Below are positions 26,761 to 35,273 of a stretch of DNA of 64,000 nucleotides, piece by piece. The stretch is from Curtobacterium flaccumfaciens (GTDB lineage: Bacteria > Actinomycetota > Actinomycetes > Actinomycetales > Microbacteriaceae). Position 1 is the first letter of the stretch; each line of letters begins with the position of its first letter. The notes under the pieces were generated by a model. The model was not told where the DNA came from, made no database searches, and saw only the letters and a list, made by a program, of their open reading frames with translations. The DNA is taken from contig NZ_JABMCF010000040.1 of the NCBI RefSeq assembly GCF_013359815.1, positions 372,001 through 436,000 on the forward strand. The letters run 5' to 3'. Position numbers and translations under genes: made by a program.

Positions 26761-28251
26761 CTACTCGGACTGGAGGTCTTCTGCGAGAGCGATGAGCGTC
26801 CGGACCATCACGCCCGTCGCACCCTTGCCCAACCAGGCGTACCCGCCGCCCTTGTTCTCCGACGGACCCGCGATGTCGAGGTGCGCCCAGGGGACACCCT
26901 CGCCGGCGAAGCGCTCGAGGAACTTGCCCGCGAGCAGCATGCCGCCGGCCGGGTTGCCGACCGTGGCGTTGACGATGTCGGCGACGTCGCTGGACAGCCG
27001 GGCCTCGAGCTCCTCGGGCAGCGGCATCGGCCAGATCGGCTCCGCGACGCCCTCGGCGACGGCGCGGACCTTCGCGACGAGGTCGTCGCTACCCATCAGG
27101 CCGGTGGTGCGGTCACCGAGCGCGACGACCTGGGCGCCGGTCAGCGTGGCGACGTCGACGAGCGCGTCGGGCTGCTCGAGCGAGGCGGCGGCCATCCCGT
27201 CGCCGAGCACCAGGCGGCCCTCGGCGTCGGTGTTCGTGACCTCGACCGTGGTGCCGTTCTTCAGCGTCAGGACGTCGCCCGGGCGGGTCGCGGTGCCGGA
27301 GGGCATGTTCTCGGCGAGGGCGAGCCACGCGGTCACACGCACGTCGAGTCCCAGGCGGGCGGCGGCGACGGTCGCGGCGAGCACCGTGGCGGCACCGGTC
27401 ATGTCGGTCTTCATGCCGAGCATCGACGCCGCGGGCTTGAGCGAGAGGCCGCCCGAGTCGAAGGTGATGCCCTTGCCCACGAGGGCGAGGTGCTTCGTGG
27501 CGGACTCCGGCGCGTACCGGACGACGACCAGGCGCGGGGGACGCGCCGACCCGCGGCCGACACCGAGGATGCCGCCGAAGCCCTGCTCCTCGAGCGCCTG
27601 CTCGTCGAGGACCTCGACGGTGAGCGGCAGGTCCGAGGCGAACCCGGTCGCGACGTCGGCGACGTCCTGCGGCCCGAGGTCGCCCGCGGCGGTGTTCACG
27701 AGGTCACGCACGAGCGACGCGGCGTCGGCGACGATCGCGGGGCGCACGGCGGCGTCGGCTGCGACGTCGGCGGGGGCGACGACCTCGATGCGCTGGTCAC
27801 CGCGGGCCGGGGCCTTGGTGCCGCTGCCCTTGTGCCGGGTGAAGGCGTACGCGCCGAGCGCCGCGCCCTCGAGGGCGGCGTCGACGAGCTCGGCGGAGTC
27901 GGTGGGCAGGGCGAGCGTGATCGAGTCGACGCGGGGGAGCTGTCGCACGGCGCTGCCGGCCGCAGCGCGGATCGCCGCGGCGCCCGTGGCGGAGCCGAGC
28001 CCGATGAGCGCGACCGACTTCGCACCGACGCCGGTGGCGGGCAGCCGGACGAGCTGGTCCTTCGCGCCGGTGACCCCGATCGCGGCGAGGTCGAGGCCGG
28101 CGAGGGCGTCGAGCGTGCCGAGGGCGGTGGGGGCGAGCACAGCGGTGCTGTCGGCCTCGCCGGACGAGCCCGGACGGACCCCGACGACGAGCACGTCGGC
28201 GGTGGTGGTCTCGGGGGGTGAACTGGTGGTGGAGAGCGTCGGTCGGACCAT
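26761..28251 (-). CDS. pepA: Leucyl aminopeptidase (M17)
   Basis: A 496-residue two-metal exopeptidase that removes N-terminal residues from peptides. The catalytic domain contains VGKGITFDSGGLSLKPAASM (metal Lys and Asp), KTDMTGAATVLAA (Asp and catalytic Lys), and the signature VTNTDAEGRLVLGDGM (NTDAEGRL) with metal Asp/Glu and catalytic Arg. The N-terminal macro-like domain is less conserved, as usual. ATG 28251 follows TAGGGT by 6 bases, so the message is probably leaderless. It diverges from the PAC2 gene. Confidence 0.95.
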   Translation of the reverse strand: MVRPTLSTTSSPPETTTADVLVVGVRPGSSGEADSTAVLAPTALGTLDALAGLDLAAIGVTGAKDQLVRLPATGVGAKSVALIGLGSATGAAAIRAAAGSAVRQLPRVDSITLALPTDSAELVDAALEGAALGAYAFTRHKGSGTKAPARGDQRIEVVAPADVAADAAVRPAIVADAASLVRDLVNTAAGDLGPQDVADVATGFASDLPLTVEVLDEQALEEQGFGGILGVGRGSARPPRLVVVRYAPESATKHLALVGKGITFDSGGLSLKPAASMLGMKTDMTGAATVLAATVAAARLGLDVRVTAWLALAENMPSGTATRPGDVLTLKNGTTVEVTNTDAEGRLVLGDGMAAASLEQPDALVDVATLTGAQVVALGDRTTGLMGSDDLVAKVRAVAEGVAEPIWPMPLPEELEARLSSDVADIVNATVGNPAGGMLLAGKFLERFAGEGVPWAHLDIAGPSENKGGGYAWLGKGATGVMVRTLIALAEDLQSE

Positions 28252-28257
28252 GCTCCA

Positions 28258-28263
28258 ACCCTA
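28258..28263 (-). promoter_or_regulatory. -10 box of leaderless pepA
   Basis: TAGGGT on the minus strand, then 6 bases, then ATG 28251. Confidence 0.65.
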
Positions 28264-28323
28264 CCGACGGCCTGTTCGCTGTCGGCGTGGTCATCACGCA
28301 CCGGGGACGTCGGAGGCCCCGCC

Positions 28324-28329
28324 TAGCAT
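28324..28329 (+). promoter_or_regulatory. -10 box of leaderless PAC2 gene
   Basis: TAGCAT, 7 bases, then GTG 28337. The ATG at 28328 overlaps the box itself and is therefore not the start. Confidence 0.6.
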
Positions 28330-28336
28330 GGGGACG

Positions 28337-29257
28337 GTGAACCACCCCGAGGAGCTCTACACGTTCGACGCGGACGCCCCGACCGTGCCAGCAGGGTTGC
28401 ACCTGATCGCCGGGCTGACCGGTTTCGCCGATGCCGGATCGGCCGTCGCGCAGGTGACGAACTCGATCCTCGAGGACCTCGACACCGAGCTCGTCGCCGA
28501 GTTCGACCCGGACGTGCTGCTCGACTGGCGGGCCCGTCGCCCGGTCATCACCTTCGAGCACGACCACATCAGCGCCGTCGAGCCGCCCCGTCTGGCGCTG
28601 CACCTGGTGCGCGACGAGATCGGCCAGCCGTTCCTGTTCCTGTCGGGCTACGAGCCGGACTTCCAGTGGAACCGCTTCGTCCGCGCCGTCACCGGGCTCG
28701 CCGCCGACCTGCAGGTCGCCGACACCACGTGGGTGCAGTCCATCCCGATGCCGGTCCCGCACACCCGTCCGATCAGCCTGACCGTCTCCGGCACCCGGGC
28801 CGACCTCGTCGAGCAGATGAGCGTCTGGAAGCCCGAGACCCAGGCGCCGGCGAACGTCCTGCACCTGGTCGAGCACCGCCTCGCCGAGACCGGCGCGCAG
28901 GTCACCGGGCTCGTGCTGCTCGTGCCGCACTACCTGTCCGACACCGAGTTCCCCGACGCCGCCGTCGCGGCGCTGTCCGGCATCGCCGCCGCGACCGGGC
29001 TCATCTTCCCGACGGACGCCCTGCGCGAGTCGGGTCGCGAGTTCCTCACCCGCGTCGAGGAGCAGGTGGCCGGCAACCCCGAGCTGCAGCGCCTGGTCTC
29101 CGTGCTCGAGGAGCGGCACGACACGTACATGGAGGGCAACCCCGTCGCGTCGCCGCTCACCGGCGTGGACGGCGAGGTGCCGACCGCCGACGCGATCGCG
29201 GCCGAGCTCGAGCGCTTCCTCGCCGACCGGCGCACCCAGGGCGACGCGACCGACTGA
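28337..29257 (+). CDS. PAC2-family protein (proteasome assembly chaperone-like)
   Basis: A 306-residue PAC2 domain protein. Family features: GLHLIAGLTGFADAGSAVAQ near the start, DWRARRPVITFEHDHI, FLSGYEPDFQWNRFVRAV, and VLLVPHYLSDTEFPDAAVAA. Eukaryotic relatives help assemble the proteasome; the actinobacterial role is unknown. Microbacteriaceae generally lack a proteasome, so another role is likely. The C-terminus is acidic with ELERFLADRR. GTG 28337 is supported by a -10 box 7 bases upstream. It is divergent from pepA, with the two -10 boxes 60 bases apart. Confidence 0.9.
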   Translation: MNHPEELYTFDADAPTVPAGLHLIAGLTGFADAGSAVAQVTNSILEDLDTELVAEFDPDVLLDWRARRPVITFEHDHISAVEPPRLALHLVRDEIGQPFLFLSGYEPDFQWNRFVRAVTGLAADLQVADTTWVQSIPMPVPHTRPISLTVSGTRADLVEQMSVWKPETQAPANVLHLVEHRLAETGAQVTGLVLLVPHYLSDTEFPDAAVAALSGIAAATGLIFPTDALRESGREFLTRVEEQVAGNPELQRLVSVLEERHDTYMEGNPVASPLTGVDGEVPTADAIAAELERFLADRRTQGDATD

Positions 29258-29287
29258 CCGTCGCGGGATCCGGACGTCCCCACAGGG

Positions 29288-29331
29288 CGGCCTGGAGGCC
29301 CGTGGCGGCCCCGCACCGCGCCTCCAGGCCG
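29288..29331. repeat. GGAGGC-family palindrome, copy 4
   Basis: Arms CGGCCTGGAGGC (29288-29299) and GCCTCCAGGCCG (29320-29331) match perfectly; the inner part is imperfect. It lies 30 bases after the PAC2 stop. Confidence 0.75.
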
Positions 29332-29402
29332 TCCTCCGGTCACCCGCACGACGTGACGCGCGTCGACGACGCTCGTCGCGCATCGACGCTGGGACGCGTC
29401 GG

Positions 29403-29408
29403 TAGCCT
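29403..29408 (+). promoter_or_regulatory. -10 box of leaderless MFS gene
   Basis: TAGCCT, 6 bases, then GTG 29415. Confidence 0.65.
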
Positions 29409-29414
29409 GGACCG

Positions 29415-30734
29415 GTGAACTCCCGTCGTGCCTTCCTGATCTGGGGCGTCGCGGTCCTCGCGTACGTCCTCGCCGTGGTGCAGCGGTCCTCGCTCGGGGT
29501 CTCCGGTGTCGACGCGCAGGACCGGTTCGCCGTCTCCGCCGCGGTCCTGTCCACCCTCGCCGTGGTGCAGATCGCCGTCTACGCGGGGCTGCAGATCCCG
29601 GTGGGGATCGCGCTCGACCGCGTGGGCCCGCGCCGGCTGGTGCTCCTCGGCGCCGCGCTGCTGGTCGTCGGACAGGCGATCGTCGCCGTGTCCCCGTCGA
29701 TCGGGCCGGCCATCGCGGGGCGGGTGCTCGTCGGTGCCGGTGACGCCATGACCTTCATCTCGGTGATCCGCCTGGTTCCGATGTGGTTCAGCGGCCGGAT
29801 CCTGCCGCAGATCTCGCAGTGGACGGGCAACCTCGGGCAGATCGGCCAGATCCTGTCGGCGTTCCCGTTCGCGGTGCTGCTGCACACGGTGGGCTGGACC
29901 CCGGCGTTCGGCGTCGCGGCCGCGGCCAGCGCTGTCGGTCTCGTGCTCGCCGCGGTCTTCGTGCGGAACGGTCCCGTGCCGGTGCGGACGGACACCATCC
30001 CGCTGCCGCACTCGTGGGGCGCCGCGTTCAGCACCTTCGGGCACGCGCTCCGACGCCCGGGCACGCAGCTCGGGTTCTGGTCGCACTACGTCACCCAGTC
30101 GTCGGGCACGGTGTTCTCGTTGCTGTGGGGCGTGCCGATGCTCCGAGGGCTCGGGTACTCCCCGGGTGAGGCTGCCGGGTTCCTCACGATCATCGTGGTC
30201 GTCGGGTTCGTCGCCGGTCCGGTGCTCGGCGTGCTCTGCGCGCGGTTCCCGATGCGCCGGTCGAACCTGGTGCTCGGCGTGGTCGTCCTGCTCGCGGTGC
30301 TCTGGACGGCGATCCTGCTCTGGCCCGGGCACCCGCCGACGTGGTTGCTCGTGCTGCTCGTCGTCGCGATGGGGATCGGTGGGCCCGGTTCCCTGATCGG
30401 CTTCGACTTCGCCCGGACCTTCAACCCCGTCGGATCGCTCGGTTCGGCGAACGGCGTCGTGAACGTCGGCGGCTTCCTGGCGGCCTTCGTGATGATGTAC
30501 CTGATCGGCGTCGTCCTCGACGTCGCTGCGCGGGCTTCGGGCACCGAGGTGTTCGCCTGGGAGAACTTCCGGATCGCCCTCACCGTGCAGTACGTCGTGG
30601 TCGGTTTCGGCGTCGGGATGCTCCTGCACGCCCGCCGTCGGACCCGCCGGGTGCTGCACTCGGAAGAGGGAATACGCGTCGGACCACTCTGGGTTGCACT
30701 CGTTGCACGCCTGCGGAAGCGGCACGTGCAATAA
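29415..30734 (+). CDS. MFS transporter
   Basis: A 439-residue transporter with about twelve hydrophobic segments. The loop after TM2 reads [20 protein letters not shown], the MFS A-like motif. The second half has a related [12 protein letters not shown]. The N-terminus [20 protein letters not shown] resembles actinobacterial MFS permeases of the nitrate/oxalate-like group. The substrate cannot be inferred. Basic C-terminal tail. The GTG start is fixed by a -10 box 6 bases upstream. Confidence 0.88.
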   Translation: MNSRRAFLIWGVAVLAYVLAVVQRSSLGVSGVDAQDRFAVSAAVLSTLAVVQIAVYAGLQIPVGIALDRVGPRRLVLLGAALLVVGQAIVAVSPSIGPAIAGRVLVGAGDAMTFISVIRLVPMWFSGRILPQISQWTGNLGQIGQILSAFPFAVLLHTVGWTPAFGVAAAASAVGLVLAAVFVRNGPVPVRTDTIPLPHSWGAAFSTFGHALRRPGTQLGFWSHYVTQSSGTVFSLLWGVPMLRGLGYSPGEAAGFLTIIVVVGFVAGPVLGVLCARFPMRRSNLVLGVVVLLAVLWTAILLWPGHPPTWLLVLLVVAMGIGGPGSLIGFDFARTFNPVGSLGSANGVVNVGGFLAAFVMMYLIGVVLDVAARASGTEVFAWENFRIALTVQYVVVGFGVGMLLHARRRTRRVLHSEEGIRVGPLWVALVARLRKRHVQ

Positions 30735-30927
30735 TGATCACGGACCCGTTCGGGACCCCTGTCTGTCGGAACACTTCGGTGCGCCGGTGAACTCGGGGGA
30801 CTTGACATGGGTCCTAGTGCTGCCCGGAACGGTAGGACTCGTACGACGCGGGGGACTGCGGCGCGGGACCTGGGCGGCGAGGGAGGCCACGACCCCACGA
30901 ACGTGGCACGACGAGAGAGGTGATCGC

Positions 30928-32187
<1,260 letters not shown>

Positions 32188-32193
32188 GCCGGC

Positions 32194-33453
32194 ATGCGCT
32201 TCTTCATCCCGATCCTGATCGGGCGGATCCTCCGTGCTCTCGCTCGTGCGCGGGGCGGCGGGTCCGCCTACCCGGGGTTCATCGTCCTGAAGCTCGTGCC
32301 GGACTTCCTGCAGCACGTGACGAAGCAGTTCCCGAACGGCGTCGTCTTCGTGCTCGGCTCGAACGGCAAGTCGACGACCACGCACATGATCTCCGACATC
32401 GTGCGGGCCCACGGGCTGCGGGTCTTCACGAACCCGTCCGGCGCGAACCTGCCGCAGGGCATCGCGTCGGCCCTGCTGTCCGAGGTCTCGCTGACCGGTC
32501 GCCTGAAGGCGGACATCGGCATCCTCGAGGTCGACGAGGCCTTCGCGGTCGAGCTCGCCGGGATCCTGTCGCCCTCGACGGTGACGATGCTCAACGTGCA
32601 GGTCGACCAGCTGTACCGGTTCTTCGAGACCGAGCGTGTGGCGACGATGATGCTCGACACCGCCGCACTGTCGACGGCGAACGTCATCACGAACCACGAC
32701 GACCAGTTCCTCGACGGCTACTCCGGTACCCCCGGGCAGCGTGTCCTGCGGTTCGGTGCGAGCGACGAGGTCATCGCCGCAGCGCCGAACGGCCTGCAGA
32801 ACGCCGACTCGTTCGACGCCGGTGACCGTGCCCAGCACGCCGCCGAGGCCGAGGTCGTTGCCCACACGGGCGACGGCGCGACGATCCGCTTCGACGGCGC
32901 CGAGATCCCGGTCCGCCTGCCCGCCCGTGGCCTGCACTACGCGGTCGACGCCGCTGCGGCCACCGCGACGGCGAGTGCGGCCCTCGGTGCGCAGTTCCGC
33001 GCGGACGCCGTGACCAAGGCCTTCGGGACGATGAAGCCCGCGTACGGTCGTGGCGAGCGACTGCCCATCGCGGGCGAGTCCGCCGAGTTCACGATGTTCA
33101 AGAACGCCGCGAGCCTGCAGCTCAACCTCGACGCCCTGCCGGACCAGCCCGAGCAGGTCCTCATGGCGATCGACGAGGGCACGCCCGACATCTCCTGGAT
33201 CTACGACATCGACTTCTCGAAGCTCGACCACGTGGACGTCGTCTCCGGTGACAAGGCGTGGCAGATCGCGATCGCGCTCGAGCACGCCGGTGTCCGCATC
33301 GGCCGGGTCGAGCCCGACGTCGAAGCGGCCATCAAGCACATGGAGCAGCTCGGCTCGACGACCCGCGGGACGAAGAACTTCATCGTCAACTACGAGATCA
33401 TGATGATCGCCCGCAAGGCCCTCGGCCACCCGGACATGGAGAAGACCGCATGA
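32194..33453 (+). CDS. murT: MurT-like Mur ligase, zinc ribbon absent
   Basis: A 419-residue Mur ligase-type ATPase (central domain plus DUF1727 C-terminal domain). The P-loop is VLGSNGKSTTTHMISD (55-63), and the MurT-specific motif is DISWIYDIDFSKLD (332-345). In characterised MurT proteins a four-Cys zinc ribbon sits inside the central domain. Here the corresponding stretch (about 185-230) is shorter and Ala/Asp-rich, and the protein contains no cysteine at all. MurT activates the D-Glu alpha-carboxyl of lipid II for amidation by GatD. It starts 6 bases after sigA without its own Shine-Dalgarno, so it is probably coupled to sigA translation. Confidence 0.88.
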   Translation: MRFFIPILIGRILRALARARGGGSAYPGFIVLKLVPDFLQHVTKQFPNGVVFVLGSNGKSTTTHMISDIVRAHGLRVFTNPSGANLPQGIASALLSEVSLTGRLKADIGILEVDEAFAVELAGILSPSTVTMLNVQVDQLYRFFETERVATMMLDTAALSTANVITNHDDQFLDGYSGTPGQRVLRFGASDEVIAAAPNGLQNADSFDAGDRAQHAAEAEVVAHTGDGATIRFDGAEIPVRLPARGLHYAVDAAAATATASAALGAQFRADAVTKAFGTMKPAYGRGERLPIAGESAEFTMFKNAASLQLNLDALPDQPEQVLMAIDEGTPDISWIYDIDFSKLDHVDVVSGDKAWQIAIALEHAGVRIGRVEPDVEAAIKHMEQLGSTTRGTKNFIVNYEIMMIARKALGHPDMEKTA

Positions 33454-34223
33454 CGGCCGACCGGCTGACCATCCTGCACGTCTACCCCCGGCAGATGGGC
33501 GTCTCGGGCGACCGTGGCAACGTCGCGGCGTTGGTCCGCCGTGCGGCCGCCGCGGACATCGAGACCCAGGTCCTCGAGTACGCGCCCGGTGACGACCTGC
33601 CGACCTCGGCGGACGTCGTCGTCATCGGCAACGGTCCGCTCAGCGCGATGCGTTCCCTGGGCGACGACGTCACACGCGTCGGCGGGGCGCTCCGTGCGTT
33701 CGCGACCGACGGTGTGCCGCTGCTCGCCGTCGGCGGTGGGTTCGACCTCGCGACGAACGAGGTCGTGCCGACCGAGGGTGCGCCGGTCGCGGGCTTCGGC
33801 GTGTTCGACGCCCGAGCCGTCCGTGGTGCCGAACGTCGCGTGAACTACTTCGTCCTCGAGACTCGGTACCCGCTGCTCCCCGGAGCACCGAAGCGTCTCG
33901 CCGGCTTCGAGGACCACGCAACCCGCATCGAGCTCGCAGCCGGGGTCACCCCCTTCGCCGACGTCGTCTCCGGCGGCGGCAACCAGGCCGGCTCCCCGGT
34001 CGAGGGCGCGATCGTCGGGAACTCCTTCGGCACGCACACCCAGGGTCCGGTCCTGCCGCTCAACCCGCAGCTGACCGACGGCGTCCTCGCCGCAGCAACC
34101 GCGCGCCTCGGCCGCGAGTACGCACCGGACGCCGAGCGCACGGCGACCATCGACCGCTACGCCCGCGAAGCGCGAGCGACAGTCGACCGCTACGTCGACA
34201 AGGCGTTCAAGCGCATCGCCTGA
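33450..34223 (+). CDS. gatD: GatD-like class I glutamine amidotransferase homologue lacking catalytic Cys and His
   Basis: 257 residues, colinear with GatD of the lipid II isoglutaminyl synthase: start LTILHVYPRQMGVSGDRGNV, then VVIGNGPLSAM. The nucleophile elbow reads PLLAVGGGFDLATNEV, where GatD has an ICGGYQ-type motif, so Gly95 replaces the catalytic Cys. The catalytic His motif GTYLHGP is GTHTQGPVLPLNP, so Gln198 replaces His. The protein has no cysteine. It cannot release ammonia from glutamine by the normal mechanism, yet the fold and the MurT pairing (ATGA overlap) are kept. A structural or altered role is inferred. Confidence 0.85.
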   Translation: MTADRLTILHVYPRQMGVSGDRGNVAALVRRAAAADIETQVLEYAPGDDLPTSADVVVIGNGPLSAMRSLGDDVTRVGGALRAFATDGVPLLAVGGGFDLATNEVVPTEGAPVAGFGVFDARAVRGAERRVNYFVLETRYPLLPGAPKRLAGFEDHATRIELAAGVTPFADVVSGGGNQAGSPVEGAIVGNSFGTHTQGPVLPLNPQLTDGVLAAATARLGREYAPDAERTATIDRYAREARATVDRYVDKAFKRIA

Positions 34224-34235
34224 CGCACGAAGCAG

Positions 34236-34264
34236 AAGGCCGGGTCCCGACGGGGCCCGGCCTT
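34236..34264 (+). terminator. Terminator after the sigA-murT-gatD operon
   Basis: AAGGCCGGGTCCC pairs with GGGGCCCGGCCTT (one G:T) 13 bases after the stop, followed by TCGTCGTCT. Confidence 0.75.
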
Positions 34265-34351
34265 CGTCGTCTCTAATGAGTGGCAACTATTGCCAAGTCG
34301 GTCCGCTCGTGTTCGAGATGTGAAATGTTGAAAGCCGACAAAGGAGGCTTC

Positions 34352-34810
34352 ATGCTCACCAACAAATCCGTCCTCGCCCTGGTCGGCGCACTCGTCGTGG
34401 CGATCACCACTGCCGGTGCCGTCGTCCAGACAGCTCCGGCTGAGGCCGCGACGCCCCGCATCAGTTCGGCCTGCAGTTCGGTGCCGACGACCACGACCGA
34501 GTTCGACGGGGTTCCGGGGACGATCTTCTACAAGCGGCTCCAGTGCCTCGGCAGCATGGCGGGGTACTACGGCTACAAGGGACCGATCGACGGGATCATG
34601 GGTCCGAACTCGTGGACGGGTATCTCCGAGCAGCTCGCGAAGGGCGGGTACTTCCGTGCAGGCGACCTCCACAACTGGCAGAGCCCCGAGATCATCCGGG
34701 CACTGCAGCGATGGGCGGCCGCCCACGGCCGCTACAGCGGCCCCATCGACGGCATCTGGGGGCCGAACAGCTACCGCGGCGCCGCCTGGGCGCTGAACCG
34801 AGCGTTCTGA
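34352..34810 (+). CDS. Secreted protein with peptidoglycan-binding-like repeats
   Basis: A 152-residue exported protein. The signal peptide is MLTNKSVLALVGALVVAITT with likely cleavage after APAEAA (about 34). The mature part has two copies of a motif: YYGYKGPIDGIMGPNSWTGI (about 87-106) and RYSGPIDGIWGPNSYRGAAW (about 127-146), as in the peptidoglycan-binding repeats at the C-terminus of many phage and actinobacterial wall hydrolases. No catalytic domain is present, so it is probably a wall-binding effector or inhibitor-like protein. Two Cys (about 40 and 64) could form a disulfide. AAAGGAGG sits ideally before ATG 34352. Confidence 0.75.
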   Translation: MLTNKSVLALVGALVVAITTAGAVVQTAPAEAATPRISSACSSVPTTTTEFDGVPGTIFYKRLQCLGSMAGYYGYKGPIDGIMGPNSWTGISEQLAKGGYFRAGDLHNWQSPEIIRALQRWAAAHGRYSGPIDGIWGPNSYRGAAWALNRAF

Positions 34811-34829
34811 GACGCGCAACAGACAGACA

Positions 34830-34861
34830 GGAGGCGCGGTGCCAGCTGGCACCGCGCCTCC
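34830..34861. repeat. GGAGGC-family palindrome, copy 5
   Basis: Perfect 14-base arms GGAGGCGCGGTGCC (34830-34843, 34848-34861) around AGCT, between convergent genes ending at 34810 and 34882. It is nearly identical to copy 1. Confidence 0.8.
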
Positions 34862-34881
34862 CGTCTTCGTGTCGGTCGCGA

Positions 34882-35106
34882 CTACTTCGACTCGTAGAGT
34901 CGGCTGCTCTCGTCGTGCCACTCGATGGCGGTCGCCGCGAGCTTGTCCTTGAACTCGGCGCCGTGGTGGGCGCAGAAGTAGAGCTCGCCGCTCGACATGG
35001 TGGCTCGGATGTAGGCCTGCGCCCCGCAGCTGTCGCAACGGTCGGCGGCGGTCAGCTGGTGGTTGCTGACTTCGTCGATGGAGGGGTCCTGCACGGTCTG
35101 GGTCAT
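34882..35106 (-). CDS. DUF7455 small zinc-ribbon-like protein
   Basis: A 74-residue protein with a likely metal site: RCDSCGAQAYIRA (CxxC) and LYFCAHHGAEFKDKL (CxHH). This pattern matches the short DUF7455 proteins found near sigA or topoisomerase genes in actinobacteria. Function unknown. ATG 35106 has GAGGAG upstream, which rules out the five-residue-longer form. It is divergent from parE. Confidence 0.82.
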   Translation of the reverse strand: MTQTVQDPSIDEVSNHQLTAADRCDSCGAQAYIRATMSSGELYFCAHHGAEFKDKLAATAIEWHDESSRLYESK

Positions 35107-35261
35107 TGCTGTGCTCCTCACGGATCGCAGGTGGTGCCGGGTGGTTGCACCATTTCAACACGTGATGCCTGAGAGCGACGCATTGTCGGGGCCTGTTTCG
35201 CTCAGCGCGGATCGCTTGGCCCCAGTGCGAGTGTCCCCACGGTGCTGTCGGTGCCGCTCGG

Positions 35262-35267
35262 TAAACT
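35262..35267 (+). promoter_or_regulatory. -10 box of leaderless parE
   Basis: TAAACT, 6 bases, then GTG 35274; no Shine-Dalgarno. Confidence 0.7.
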
Positions 35268-35273
35268 CTCACG

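Noticed and set aside
24583..28221. 1212-codon plus-strand frame across sucB, lpdA and pepA
   Set aside because: Antisense shadow of three clear minus-strand genes.
30802..30838. TTGACA as the sigA promoter -35
   Set aside because: The nearest plausible -10 boxes are 7 or 25 bases away, so no standard promoter can be built; left unassigned.
33450..34223. Cobyric acid synthase-like glutamine amidotransferase
   Set aside because: Position behind a MurT/DUF1727 gene and whole-length match to GatD argue for GatD; the catalytic residues are missing in either case.
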